64,000 nt of DNA from Burkholderiales bacterium (lineage in GTDB: Bacteria > Pseudomonadota > Gammaproteobacteria > Burkholderiales > Burkholderiaceae_C): positions 39,322-103,321 of the forward strand of contig RXJQ01000002.1 of assembly GCA_003963115.1 (NCBI GenBank), in the 5' to 3' direction. Numbering within the stretch: position 1 is the first letter of the stretch; each line of letters opens with the position of its first letter. The translations under genes and the position numbers were made by a program. The notes beneath the pieces were generated by a model. That model saw only the letters and a program-made list of their open reading frames with translations, was not told where the DNA came from and made no database searches. Below, piece after piece: positions 8,513-17,322 of this stretch.

Positions 8513-9606
8513 GCGCCGCCATGTCCTCAACCCGATTGATGGTGAGCTATTTCGATGGCAAGACCTCGCGCGCCCACGAGGTAGTCATGTGGCTGGACCA
8601 GGGCATGCTGCAACTGTCGAGCGCGCAGCTGATTCGGCAGGTAGCGCTCAGCCAGGTGGATTGGGCCGAGCGTACCCGCCATGGTGCACGCCTGGCGCAT
8701 TTCGCCGACGGCGGCACGGTGCAGGCCCTCGACGATAAGGCCTGGGACAGCTGGATGCACGAGCAAGGCCTGGGTACGCCACTGGCTGTCAGGGCCCACC
8801 AAAGCTGGCGCTGGTCCATGCTGGCCACCACCGTGCTGCTGATGGTGGCAGCGCTGGGCTACTGGTGGGGGCTGCCAATGGCTGCCCGGGCCATCGCCCC
8901 CATGATCCCCAGTGCGGTCAGCCACGAAATGAGCACGGCCACCCTTCGCGCCATGGACGATCAATGGCTGCACCCCAGCCAATTGGCGCCAGACGAGCAA
9001 AACCGCTGGCGCGCACGCCTGATGCCCGCGCTCGAAGTCGGCCGCGCTGGGCATCGCCCGGCAGCACTGGCCACACCGCGCATCACCCTGGAATTCAGGC
9101 AGGCACGCATCGGGCCCAACGCCTTCGCGCTGCCCGACGGCAGCATCGTCATTACCGACGAGCTCATTGAGCTGCTGAAAGACCGCGAAGACGTGCTGAT
9201 CGGCGTGCTGGGCCACGAGGCAGGCCATGTGGCCTTGCGCCATGGCTTGCGCGGCCTGATCCAGGCGGGCCTGCTGAGTGTCGCCGGCAGCGTGGCCTTT
9301 GGCGATTTCAGCGGCGTGCTGGCCGGCGCACCGGCCCTGCTGGGGCACCTGGCCTACTCGCGCGATTTCGAGCGTGAAGCCGACGAGGCTGCCATCGCCC
9401 TGATGCGCGCCAACCACCTGCGTCCCTCGGCCATGGCCGTGTTCTTTCAGCGTTTGCGCGAATACCGCAGCAAGCGAGGCGAGTTCGACAGCGGCCTGGG
9501 CATCGCCTTCAGCAGCCACCCCGCAGACGCCGAACGCATTGCGCGCTTTCAGGCAGCGGACCTCGGCACCGATGCGCCTCAATCCAGCTCGACCACGTCC
9601 TTGTAA
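8509..9606 (+). CDS. M48-family membrane zinc metalloprotease
   Basis: A 365-residue protein. The N-terminal 100 residues are a small domain often found on these proteases (YFDGKTSRAHEVVMW). One membrane helix at about 103-125 precedes an M48 peptidase domain. The zinc motif HEAGH lies at 236-240 and a third ligand Glu290 in FEREADEAA, so the site looks intact. Start is GTG 8509, overlapping the DUF898 stop; ATG 8521 is possible. The pairing suggests membrane-protein quality control, which is inferred. The last 28 bp overlap the convergent metallo-hydrolase gene. Confidence 0.88.
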   Translation: MSAAMSSTRLMVSYFDGKTSRAHEVVMWLDQGMLQLSSAQLIRQVALSQVDWAERTRHGARLAHFADGGTVQALDDKAWDSWMHEQGLGTPLAVRAHQSWRWSMLATTVLLMVAALGYWWGLPMAARAIAPMIPSAVSHEMSTATLRAMDDQWLHPSQLAPDEQNRWRARLMPALEVGRAGHRPAALATPRITLEFRQARIGPNAFALPDGSIVITDELIELLKDREDVLIGVLGHEAGHVALRHGLRGLIQAGLLSVAGSVAFGDFSGVLAGAPALLGHLAYSRDFEREADEAAIALMRANHLRPSAMAVFFQRLREYRSKRGEFDSGLGIAFSSHPADAERIARFQAADLGTDAPQSSSTTSL

Positions 9607-10937
9607 TCGGGCACGCTGGCCTTCCAGCCCAGGGTTTCGCTCACACGCAGACGCAAGGTGTCGGCAGCCTGAGGCTCCCCATGGTTGATGAAGACATGGC
9701 GAGGCGCCTGCCCCAAGGCCTTCAACCAGCCCAGCAAGCCAGCCTGATCCGCGTGGGCCGACAAGCCCTCGATCTGCACGACCTCCGCACGCATCGGCAC
9801 GTACTCGCCAAACAACTTCAGGGACGTCGCGCCCGCCGCCAGCGATGCCCCGCGCGTGCCCCCAGCCTGAAAGCCACTGAGCACGATGGCATTGCGCGAA
9901 TGCGGCCCATAGTGGGCGATGTGGTGCAGCACGCGCCCACCGGTCACCATGCCGCTGCCCGCGATGATGATCATGGGGTAGCGCTGCTGCATCAGGGCCT
10001 TGGATTCCTCCACGTCGCGCACGAAGCGGGTCATGTGGCGGATGCCTTCGCACTCCTCCTCGGTCAGGCGATGCTCGCCGCGATGCCGTTCGTACAAGCC
10101 CGTCGCCGAGATGGCCATGGGGCTGTCCAGCACGATCGGCATATCGGGGATGGCCCTGGCCTCGCGCAAGCGGTAGAGCGCATACAGCAGCCCTTGCGTG
10201 CGCCCGACGGCAAAAGCCGGGATGATGACTGCGCCACCACGCGCCGCCGTTCGGCGAACCACGTCGCCCAGCTTGTCGATCGGGTCCAGTGAGGGATGCA
10301 GGCGGTCGCCATACGTCGACTCGATCACCACCCAGTCCGCCTTCTGACCCGTGGTGGGTGGCAGCATCACCAGGTCGTCGTCACGGCCCAGGTCGCCCGA
10401 GAACAAGGCCGTCTTGCCCTGGTGTTCAATGGCCACGCTGGAGGCACCCAGGATGTGTCCTGCCGGCATGAAGCGCACATGCACGCCCTGCCCCAGATCG
10501 ATCACGCCATCCGGCGCCACGTGCTTGATGTGCCGCAGGCAGTTCTTGACATCCTGCACGGTGTAGAGCGGCTCGGCCGGCTGGTGCTTGGTGGCACCGT
10601 GCCGGTTGCGGTAACGCGCCTCTTCCTCCTGCAAATGGGCCGTGTCCTGCAAAAGAATCTCGCACAGGTCAGCCGACGCCGAACTCGTCCAGATGTCGCC
10701 CTTGAAGCCATGCCGCGTCAGGAGCGGCAAGCTGCCGCTGTGGTCGATGTGGGCATGGGTCAGCAGCACGGCATCCAGCGACGCAGGCTCGAAAGGCAAA
10801 GGCGCCCAGTTGCGCTCGCGCAGGGTCTTGAAACCCTGAAACAGGCCGCAGTCCACAAGCAGCCGCTTGCCGCCCACCTCCACCAAGGTCTTGGAACCCG
10901 TCACCGTGCCGGTTGCGCCATAAAACGTCATGCGCAT
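9579..10937 (-). CDS. Beta-CASP metallo-beta-lactamase fold hydrolase (CPSF/RNase-like)
   Basis: A cytoplasmic protein of 452 residues. The metal motif THAHIDHSG has His61, His63, Asp65 and His66, followed by GHILGAS, SGDLGRDD and ESTYGDR. A beta-CASP insertion and C-terminal SGFQAGGTRG and HADQAGLL complete the pattern of bacterial MBL-fold exonuclease/RNA-processing relatives (YsiP/CPSF-like). Nuclease activity is inferred. Start 10937 gives AGGAG about 10 nt upstream; ATG 10931 is an alternative. The start overlaps the end of the yqjK-like gene by 10 bp, so it probably belongs to the transcript that begins at the stress protein. Confidence 0.88.
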   Translation of the reverse strand: MRMTFYGATGTVTGSKTLVEVGGKRLLVDCGLFQGFKTLRERNWAPLPFEPASLDAVLLTHAHIDHSGSLPLLTRHGFKGDIWTSSASADLCEILLQDTAHLQEEEARYRNRHGATKHQPAEPLYTVQDVKNCLRHIKHVAPDGVIDLGQGVHVRFMPAGHILGASSVAIEHQGKTALFSGDLGRDDDLVMLPPTTGQKADWVVIESTYGDRLHPSLDPIDKLGDVVRRTAARGGAVIIPAFAVGRTQGLLYALYRLREARAIPDMPIVLDSPMAISATGLYERHRGEHRLTEEECEGIRHMTRFVRDVEESKALMQQRYPMIIIAGSGMVTGGRVLHHIAHYGPHSRNAIVLSGFQAGGTRGASLAAGATSLKLFGEYVPMRAEVVQIEGLSAHADQAGLLGWLKALGQAPRHVFINHGEPQAADTLRLRVSETLGWKASVPDYKDVVELD

Positions 10938-11326
10938 GCTTGCTGGTCTCCTTTGTTTTGAGGATCTTCAAGGCCACCAGGCTGGGGGCCAGATTCCGCC
11001 TGTTCAAGCGCCGCCCGCCATTGCGTCAGCATGGGTTGAAGCACCGGCTGCCAACGCCGCCAGGCCTGCCAGAGCCACACCCCCCTGGACGCCACACGGG
11101 TCAGGCCGGTCGGGCGCCATACGGCCAGGGCCACCACACCCGCGATCAACCAGTAGGGATGGCCCCGCAACCAGCGCCCCGCCGCCACGGCCTGATCGGC
11201 CACACCCGCCACTGGCGCCAGTTGCTTGTCCATCTGGATCGCCAAGGTGTGGCGCAAGACGGTGCTGCGCTGAATCAGCATCTGCTTCCTGAGCGCCAGC
11301 TCCTGCATGCGATCGGAATCAGGCAT
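10928..11326 (-). CDS. YqjK-like membrane protein
   Basis: A 132-residue protein with a polar, Arg-rich N-terminus and one hydrophobic segment around 56-72 (HPYWLIAGVVALAVW), ending in a Gln/Pro-rich tail. By sequence alone the match to E. coli YqjK is weak, but its position directly after DUF883- and holin-like genes reproduces the yqjD-yqjE-yqjK order. Function is unknown. It lies 6 bp after the YqjE-like gene and overlaps the next gene by 10 bp. Confidence 0.65.
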   Translation of the reverse strand: MPDSDRMQELALRKQMLIQRSTVLRHTLAIQMDKQLAPVAGVADQAVAAGRWLRGHPYWLIAGVVALAVWRPTGLTRVASRGVWLWQAWRRWQPVLQPMLTQWRAALEQAESGPQPGGLEDPQNKGDQQACA

Positions 11327-11332
11327 AGGCCC

Positions 11333-11809
11333 TCACTGTCCTCGCACGGAGGCGTCGGTGCTGGCCGCCGTGGCGCCATCGGATTGGGCGCGCCCACGAG
11401 CAGCCGCTTCAGCCAGGGCATCGCGGTCGGCCTGCAATTCAGCCAAAGAAGCCGCCAGCAGGTCACCACCACCATGGATGGCCTGTCGGACTTGCCCGAC
11501 GGCCCAGGCGCAAGCCAGCACAAAGCCCAGCGTCAGCCCACCCAGCACCAGCAGCGGATGCGTGTCCCAGAACAGCACCGTGATGAAGCCGGCCAGGAAG
11601 ACGCTGGCCACCGTCCCCATGAGGATGGCGACCGCGCCCCAGCCCAGGATGGCCAGCAGACGCTGCTTCTCCTCCTCCAGCTCCGTGGCCACCAGGGCCA
11701 GACGGGTCTGGAGGATGGCCATCAGGGTCGCGGACAAGGCTTGCAAGGACGACAACAGCCGCCCTTTGCGATCCGCCTCCGTAACTGGAGCGCCCTTGGC
11801 GTCAACCAT
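11333..11809 (-). CDS. YqjE-like (phage holin family) membrane protein
   Basis: A 158-residue protein with two strongly hydrophobic helices (about 52-80 and 84-106, joined by WDTHPLL) after an amphipathic segment LVATELEEEKQRLL. This matches the putative holin superfamily III/YqjE family found in non-phage operons, so the name does not imply a phage. It starts directly after the DUF883 stop codon (end 11810). The C-terminus is Ala-rich and likely cytoplasmic. Confidence 0.75.
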   Translation of the reverse strand: MVDAKGAPVTEADRKGRLLSSLQALSATLMAILQTRLALVATELEEEKQRLLAILGWGAVAILMGTVASVFLAGFITVLFWDTHPLLVLGGLTLGFVLACAWAVGQVRQAIHGGGDLLAASLAELQADRDALAEAAARGRAQSDGATAASTDASVRGQ

Positions 11810-12121
11810 TCATCGACGGCCCAGCAACAGGCCGATCAGCAGGCCCGCGCCAGCCGCGATGCTCACGGACTTCCAGGGGTTCTCGTGCACGTATTCATCG
11901 GTGACCTTGGCTGCGGCCTTGGCCTTGTCCAGCACGGCGGCCTGCGCCTCGATCAAACCGGTCTTGGCGTTGGACAAGCTGGACTGCACACGCTTGCGCA
12001 ACTCGACCATCCCGGTTCCAGCGTCACTGGCCGTGGCGGCCAGCAGGGCCTCGGCGTCGGCCAGCACCACTTGCAGGTCGGCCATCAGCTTGTCCTTTTG
12101 GGCGGAAGTCAATTCGCTCAT
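11810..12121 (-). CDS. DUF883 (YqjD/ElaB-like) membrane-anchored protein
   Basis: A 103-residue protein: a long helical Ala-rich soluble part (LVVLADAEALLAATASD, ELRKRVQSSLSNAK) and a C-terminal membrane tail with YVHENPWKSVSIAAGAG and LLLGRR at the end. This is the YqjD/ElaB/YgaM pattern. E. coli YqjD binds ribosomes at the membrane in stationary phase; the same role here is inference. First of three small membrane-protein genes, 25 bp after the universal stress protein gene. Confidence 0.85.
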   Translation of the reverse strand: MSELTSAQKDKLMADLQVVLADAEALLAATASDAGTGMVELRKRVQSSLSNAKTGLIEAQAAVLDKAKAAAKVTDEYVHENPWKSVSIAAGAGLLIGLLLGRR

Positions 12122-12146
12122 GTCGCTCTCCTTCAGTTGTTGCTCG

Positions 12147-12596
12147 TCATCCGTGCAGGATCAGCAGCGGAACCTGGCTGTGCGCCAGCACGCTCTTGGC
12201 CAGCGAGCCATGGATCAAGGCGTCCAGGCCATGGCGGCCATGCGTGGCCATCACGATCAGGTCGCAACCCTGCTTGCGGGCGGTGTCCACAATGCCCTGC
12301 TGGACATTCTCGGTGATCATGAACTGACCATCGAAATGCACGCCGGCCTCCTTGGCCTTGGCCGCAAAGGCTTCGAGGATTTCCCGGGCGTGGGCCTCGC
12401 AGCGCTTTTCATGTTCCTGAAACGTGGCCACGTCATAAGCCACGGCGGCCTGCTCCACGACCAGCACCGGCAACGGCGGCTCCCCGGTGAAGCCCGTGAT
12501 CGAGGCACCCAGCATCTTGGCCAGGCCGATGCTGTGCGCCACAGCCTTGTTCGACAACTCGCTGCCATCCACAGGCACCAACAAATGTTCGTACAT
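12147..12596 (-). CDS. Universal stress protein (UspA family)
   Basis: A 149-residue single-domain protein with the Usp fold: MYEHLLVPVDGSELSNKAVAHSIGLAK at the N-terminus and the C-terminal nucleotide-binding signature MATHGRHGLDALIHGSLAKSVL, fitting the ATP-binding GxxG-x9-GS/T pattern. It is the first gene of a minus-strand run with the yqjD/E/K-like genes and the beta-CASP hydrolase. This suggests a stress or stationary-phase operon, but no regulator is visible. Confidence 0.9.
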   Translation of the reverse strand: MYEHLLVPVDGSELSNKAVAHSIGLAKMLGASITGFTGEPPLPVLVVEQAAVAYDVATFQEHEKRCEAHAREILEAFAAKAKEAGVHFDGQFMITENVQQGIVDTARKQGCDLIVMATHGRHGLDALIHGSLAKSVLAHSQVPLLILHG

Positions 12597-12837
12597 GTCA
12601 GCCTCCTAGCTGCGCCAGTCCGGCGACTGGTCTTGGCTCATCCTAGAGCGCGAATGGCTTTGCGCCAACCTTTGCGGCGTCAAACCCGCGTCAAAACCCT
12701 TGTTTTTTGATCTGCCTCAGAAAATCTGCTTGGACACCACGTCAGCCCCCGTCGGCGCCAAGCCCGTCCGCCCCCCGTAAAATCGCGGTTTGGCCAAGAA
12801 AATGCCCCCATGCCGGGCGCAAGCAGCCACCAAGACC

Positions 12838-15681
12838 ATGACCGAACTCGCGAAATCCTTTGACCCCGCTCCGATCGAAGCCAAATTCGGCCCCCAATGG
12901 GAGCAGCGCGGTCTGTACAAGCCCACGCTGGACCCGGCCAAGCCCTCTTTCTGCATCCAGTTGCCGCCGCCCAATGTGACGGGCACCCTGCACATGGGCC
13001 ACGCCTTCAACCAGACCATCATGGACTCGTTGACGCGCTACCACCGCATGCTCGGCCACAACACGCTGTGGGTGCCGGGCACGGACCACGCCGGTATCGC
13101 CACGCAGATCGTGGTGGAACGCCAGCTGCAAGAGAAAGGCCAGAGTCGCCACGACCTGGGCCGCAAGAACTTCGTCGCCAAGGTGTGGGAGTGGAAGGAG
13201 CAATCGGGCTCGACCATCACGCAGCAGATGCGCCGCATGGGCGACTCGGTCTCATGGGAGCACGAGTACTTCACCATGGACGAGAAGCTGTCCAAGGTCG
13301 TGGTCGAGACCTTCGTCAAGCTCTATGAGGAAGGCCTCATCTACCGCGGCAAGCGCCTGGTGAGCTGGGACCCGATCCTCAAGTCCGCCGTGTCCGACCT
13401 CGAAGTCGAGAGCGAGGAAGAAGACGGCTCGATGTGGCACATCCGCTATCCCATTGATGGCAGTGATGAAACGCTCGTGGTTGCCACCACGCGTCCCGAA
13501 ACCATGCTGGGCGACACGGCCGTCATGGTCCACCCTGAAGACGAGCGCTACAAGCACCTGCTGGGCAAGCTGGTCAAGCTGCCCATCACTGGCCGCCTCG
13601 TGCCCGTGATCGCCGACGAGCACGTCGACAAGGACTTCGGCACGGGCGTCGTCAAGGTCACCCCGGCCCACGACACCAACGACTACCAGGTCGGCTTGCG
13701 CCACAACCTGCCGATGATCACCATCTTCACGCTCGATGCGCAGGTGGTGTCGCACTTACCCGAGATCCCCGAGGCCTACCGTGGCCTGGACCGCTTCGTG
13801 GCCCGCAAGGCCCTGGTCGCACAACTCGAAGCCGAAGGCCTGCTGGTCGAAGTCAAGAAGCACAAGCTGATGGTGCCGCGCTGTGCCCGCACCGGTCAGA
13901 TCATCGAGCCCATGCTGACGGACCAATGGTTCGTGGCCATGACCAAGCCCGGCGCGCAAGGCAAGTCCATCGCCGAACAAGCCATCGAAGCCGTCGACTC
14001 GGGTGAGGTGAAGTTCGTGCCCGAGAACTGGGTCAACACCTACAACCAGTGGATGAAGAACATCCAGGACTGGTGCATCAGCCGCCAGCTGTGGTGGGGC
14101 CATCAGATCCCGGCCTGGTATGGCAGCAACGGCGAGATCTTCGTGGCCCGCAGCGAGGAAGAAGCCCGCACGCGCGCCAAGGCCGCAGGCTACGAAGGCA
14201 CGCTGACACGCGATGAAGACGTGCTCGACACCTGGTACTCCTCTGCCCTGGTGCCCTTCTCCACACTGGGCTGGCCTGAGCAAACAAAGCAGTTGGACCT
14301 GTTCCTGCCCTCGTCCGTACTGGTCACCGGCTACGACATCATCTTCTTCTGGGTCGCCCGGATGATCATGATGACCAAGCACTTCACGGGCAAGGTGCCC
14401 TTCAAGCACGTCTACATCCACGGTCTGGTGCGCGATGCGCAAGGCCACAAGATGTCCAAGTCCGAAGGCAATGTGCTCGACCCTGTCGACCTGATCGATG
14501 GCATCGAGCTCGCCCCGTTGCTGGACAAGCGCACCACTGGCCTGCGCAAGCCCGAGACGGCACCCAAAGTCCGCAAGGCTACCGAGAAAGAGTTCCCCGA
14601 AGGCATCCCCGGCTATGGCGCCGACGCCCTTCGCTTCACCTTCGCTGCGCTGGCCAGCTTGGGCCGCGCTATCAACTTCGACTCCAAGCGTTGCGAGGGC
14701 TACCGCAACTTCTGCAACAAGCTGTGGAACGCCACCAAGTTCGTGCTGATGAACTGCGAGGGCCAGGACTGCGGCCTGGTCAAGCACGAGCCCGGCCTGT
14801 GCGCCGCCAACGGCTACCTCGACTTCAGCCCGGCCGATCGCTGGATCGTCAGCGAGTTGCAGCGTGTCGAAGCCGCCGTAGAGCAAGGCTTCAAGGACTT
14901 CCGCCTCGACAACGTCGCCAACGCCATCTACCAGTTCGTCTGGGACGAGTACTGCGACTGGTACATCGAGATCGCCAAGACGCAGTTGCAAGTGGCCAAG
15001 GAGTCCGGCAACGAGGCACAACAACGTGGCACACGCCGCACCCTGATCCGCGTGCTCGAAACCGTGTTGCGCCTGCTCCACCCCATCACGCCCTTCATCA
15101 CCGAAGAGCTGTGGCAAGTGGTCGCACCCGTGGCCGGCCGCAAGCAGGCTGGCGCCGACGACAGCATCGTGCTGGCACCCTACCCCGTGCCCGATCTCGG
15201 CCGCATCTGCGCCGAGTCCGACGCCTGGGTCGCCAAGCTCAAGACCTTGGTGGGGACCACCCGTAACTTGCGTGGCGAAATGAACCTTTCGCCCGCCGAG
15301 CGCGTGCCCCTGCTGATCACTGGCGACACCGCCTTCGTCACCCAGGCCGCGCCCATCTTGAAGACCCTGGGCAAGCTCAGCGAGGTCAAGATCCTGGACG
15401 AGGCCGCCTTTGCACAAGCCACCGCAATGGCCCCTGTGGCCGTGCAAGGCGAAGCACGCTTGGCCCTGCACGTCGAGATCGACGTCGCGGCCGAGAAGGA
15501 GCGCCTGGCCAAGGAGATCAAACGTCTGGAAGGCGAGATCGCCAAGGCTCAGGCCAAGCTGACCACCGAGAGCTTCGTGGCCCGTGCGCCAGCCGCCGTC
15601 GTCGAACAAGAGAAGCAACGTGTGACGGATTTCACATCCACACTGGAGCGCGTTCGTTCACAGTTCCAAAGATTGGCATGA
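12838..15681 (+). CDS. valS: Valine--tRNA ligase
   Basis: A class I aminoacyl-tRNA synthetase of 947 residues that charges tRNA-Val. HIGH-type motif HMGH at 52-55 in [13 protein letters not shown], editing domain with [18 protein letters not shown] at 538-542 and a C-terminal coiled coil rich in Lys/Glu (about 880-947) are all present. Start at ATG 12838 ([10 protein letters not shown]) is chosen by family resemblance; the frame is open further upstream. A TAAAAT hexamer at 12778-12783 could be a -10, but no good -35 is seen. galU follows 106 bp downstream. Confidence 0.96.
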   Translation: MTELAKSFDPAPIEAKFGPQWEQRGLYKPTLDPAKPSFCIQLPPPNVTGTLHMGHAFNQTIMDSLTRYHRMLGHNTLWVPGTDHAGIATQIVVERQLQEKGQSRHDLGRKNFVAKVWEWKEQSGSTITQQMRRMGDSVSWEHEYFTMDEKLSKVVVETFVKLYEEGLIYRGKRLVSWDPILKSAVSDLEVESEEEDGSMWHIRYPIDGSDETLVVATTRPETMLGDTAVMVHPEDERYKHLLGKLVKLPITGRLVPVIADEHVDKDFGTGVVKVTPAHDTNDYQVGLRHNLPMITIFTLDAQVVSHLPEIPEAYRGLDRFVARKALVAQLEAEGLLVEVKKHKLMVPRCARTGQIIEPMLTDQWFVAMTKPGAQGKSIAEQAIEAVDSGEVKFVPENWVNTYNQWMKNIQDWCISRQLWWGHQIPAWYGSNGEIFVARSEEEARTRAKAAGYEGTLTRDEDVLDTWYSSALVPFSTLGWPEQTKQLDLFLPSSVLVTGYDIIFFWVARMIMMTKHFTGKVPFKHVYIHGLVRDAQGHKMSKSEGNVLDPVDLIDGIELAPLLDKRTTGLRKPETAPKVRKATEKEFPEGIPGYGADALRFTFAALASLGRAINFDSKRCEGYRNFCNKLWNATKFVLMNCEGQDCGLVKHEPGLCAANGYLDFSPADRWIVSELQRVEAAVEQGFKDFRLDNVANAIYQFVWDEYCDWYIEIAKTQLQVAKESGNEAQQRGTRRTLIRVLETVLRLLHPITPFITEELWQVVAPVAGRKQAGADDSIVLAPYPVPDLGRICAESDAWVAKLKTLVGTTRNLRGEMNLSPAERVPLLITGDTAFVTQAAPILKTLGKLSEVKILDEAAFAQATAMAPVAVQGEARLALHVEIDVAAEKERLAKEIKRLEGEIAKAQAKLTTESFVARAPAAVVEQEKQRVTDFTSTLERVRSQFQRLA

Positions 15682-15746
15682 AGCCCCCCCGCGATTGAGG
15701 CATCCCCCCTAGAAATCAGGGGACATCACACAACACGAGAAGAAAC

Positions 15747-15767
15747 GGCCGGGACACAATCCCGGCC
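15747..15767 (+). other. Stem-loop just upstream of the galU ribosome site
   Basis: Arms GGCCGGGA and TCCCGGCC form a perfect 8-bp stem with loop CACAA. It ends 7 nt before the GAGGAG ribosome site of galU. There is no T tract, so it is not a classic terminator. It may stabilise the galU 5' end or reduce read-through from valS. Confidence 0.5.
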
Positions 15768-15787
15768 AACGCTAGAGGAGTTAGTTC

Positions 15788-16657
15788 ATGTGCATCACAA
15801 AGGCCATCTTTCCTGTCGCAGGCCTGGGGACCCGCTTCCTGCCTGCGACCAAGGCCCAGCCCAAGGAAATGCTGCCCGTGGTCGACAAGCCACTGATCCA
15901 GTACGCCGTTGAAGAAGCCTACGACGCCGGTATCCGCGAAATGATCTTCGTGACCGGTCGCCACAAGCGCCCCATCGAAGACCACTTCGACACGGCCTTC
16001 GAACTCGAATATGAACTGGAGCAAGCCGGCAAGCTGGAACTGCTCAAGACCGTGCAGTCCATCAAGCCCGCTGACATGGAATGCGTGTTCGTGCGCCAGC
16101 CCAAGAGCCTGGGCCTGGGCCACGCCGTGCTGTGCGGCGAACGCCTGGTGCGCGGCGAGCCCTTTGCCGTGCTGCTGGCCGATGACCTCATGGTGGGCCA
16201 GACGCCGATCCTCAAGCAGATGGTCGAGCAGTTCAAGGACCTCAAGGGCTCCATCCTCGCGGTGCAGGAAGTCCCTGCCGAGCACACCAAGCGCTATGGC
16301 ATCGTGGCCGGCACGCCCGTGGCCGAACGCGTCATGGCCATCTCCAAGATCGTCGAAAAGCCCGCACCCGATGTCGCGCCCTCACGCCTGGGCGTGGCAG
16401 GCCGCTACATCCTGACCCCGGCCGTGTTCGAGCAGATCCGCTCGCAACCACGCGGCGTGGGCAACGAGATCCAGCTGACAGATGGCATTGCCGGCCTGCT
16501 GAGCCTGGAAAAGGTCTACGCCTACCAATACGAAGGCAAGCGCTACGACTGCGGCAGCAAGGAAGGCTTCCTGGAAGCCAACGTCGAACTGGCCCTGCAA
16601 CACAGCCAGGTGGGCAGCTGGTTCCGCAGCTACCTCAAGCAGCTCAAGTTGGACTGA
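15788..16657 (+). CDS. galU: UTP--glucose-1-phosphate uridylyltransferase
   Basis: A 289-residue nucleotidyltransferase that makes UDP-glucose from UTP and glucose-1-phosphate for envelope polysaccharides. The signature [19 protein letters not shown] lies at 12-30, followed by [13 protein letters not shown], the metal-binding LLADDLM and GRYILTP. Length is normal. ATG 15788 has AGAGGAG about 7 nt upstream. It ends before a bidirectional terminator shared with aroK. Confidence 0.96.
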   Translation: MCITKAIFPVAGLGTRFLPATKAQPKEMLPVVDKPLIQYAVEEAYDAGIREMIFVTGRHKRPIEDHFDTAFELEYELEQAGKLELLKTVQSIKPADMECVFVRQPKSLGLGHAVLCGERLVRGEPFAVLLADDLMVGQTPILKQMVEQFKDLKGSILAVQEVPAEHTKRYGIVAGTPVAERVMAISKIVEKPAPDVAPSRLGVAGRYILTPAVFEQIRSQPRGVGNEIQLTDGIAGLLSLEKVYAYQYEGKRYDCGSKEGFLEANVELALQHSQVGSWFRSYLKQLKLD

Positions 16658-16693
16658 GCCGCATCCATCCTTGCTGTACCCGCCAAGGCAAAC

Positions 16694-16718
16694 AAAAAGG
16701 GGCTCAAGGCCCCTTTTT
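16694..16718. terminator. Bidirectional terminator between galU and aroK
   Basis: AAAAAGGGGC, loop TCAAG, GCCCCTTTTT: a GC stem flanked by A and T tracts, so it works in both directions between convergent genes. The aroK stop codon (16704-16706) lies in the loop, so the last codons of aroK are part of the terminator. Confidence 0.9.
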
Positions 16719-17309
16719 GCTGGGCAGCTCACCAGGGGGCGGCAACACGCCCTCCATCTCGAGCTGCATCGTGATCATGTTGACCAGTGTCACCACTGAA
16801 GGCCGGCCCGTGTCCACGCAATAGTGCGCCGTCTCTTCATACAGCGGATGCCTCTGTTCATAGAGCTCGCGCAGCTTGGCCTGCGGATCGGCCACTTGAA
16901 GCAAAGGCCGTTGCGTGTCGTGCCGCAGACGCCTGTAGAGCTCCTCAGGCGTCGAGCGTAAATACACCACAGTGGTCCGCTCATGCAGGCGTTGGCGATT
17001 GATGGGCCGCAGGAGCGCGCCGCCACCTGTTGCCAGCACCAGAGCTCGCGTGCCATCAGCATGCTGGGCATCTGCCGTGTCGGCGCGCGTCAACTCGTCA
17101 ATGACCGATTCTTCACGATCACGAAAAGCCGCCTCACCGAACTGCTCAAAAAAGCGACGGATCGGCATGCCGATCCGTTCTTCCAGTACCGCATCGGAGT
17201 CTAAAAAACGCGCTCCGATGCGCCTGGCCAGTTGCCTGCCGACAGTCGACTTGCCTCCACCCGGCAAGCCAACCAGAGAAATGCATACAGGTGCTTTTAC
17301 ATCCGTCAT
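16704..17309 (-). CDS. aroK: Shikimate kinase
   Basis: A 201-residue P-loop kinase that phosphorylates shikimate in the chorismate pathway. Walker A is at 14-22 (GLPGGGKST); FLDSD at 35-39 and RDREE and the ATGGGALL loop (shikimate/ATP site) are present, and RRLRHDTQRPLL is the lid. A C-terminal extension of about 20 residues ends GELPSKKGP, encoded by the terminator arm. In many betaproteobacteria aroK follows pilQ and precedes aroB. Here two lipoprotein genes separate it from pilQ and no aroB follows. Confidence 0.93.
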   Translation of the reverse strand: MTDVKAPVCISLVGLPGGGKSTVGRQLARRIGARFLDSDAVLEERIGMPIRRFFEQFGEAAFRDREESVIDELTRADTADAQHADGTRALVLATGGGALLRPINRQRLHERTTVVYLRSTPEELYRRLRHDTQRPLLQVADPQAKLRELYEQRHPLYEETAHYCVDTGRPSVVTLVNMITMQLEMEGVLPPPGELPSKKGP

Positions 17310-17322
17310 TACAGCGTGGACA

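Noticed and set aside
11333..11809. Prophage remnant, suggested by a holin-family protein
   Set aside because: No other phage gene is near; the gene sits in a yqjD/E/K-like chromosomal set.
10913..12710. 467-codon open frames on the plus strand
   Set aside because: They run antisense through four or five recognisable minus-strand genes.
13756..15618. 620-codon open frame on the minus strand
   Set aside because: Antisense to valS; no domain or start signal.
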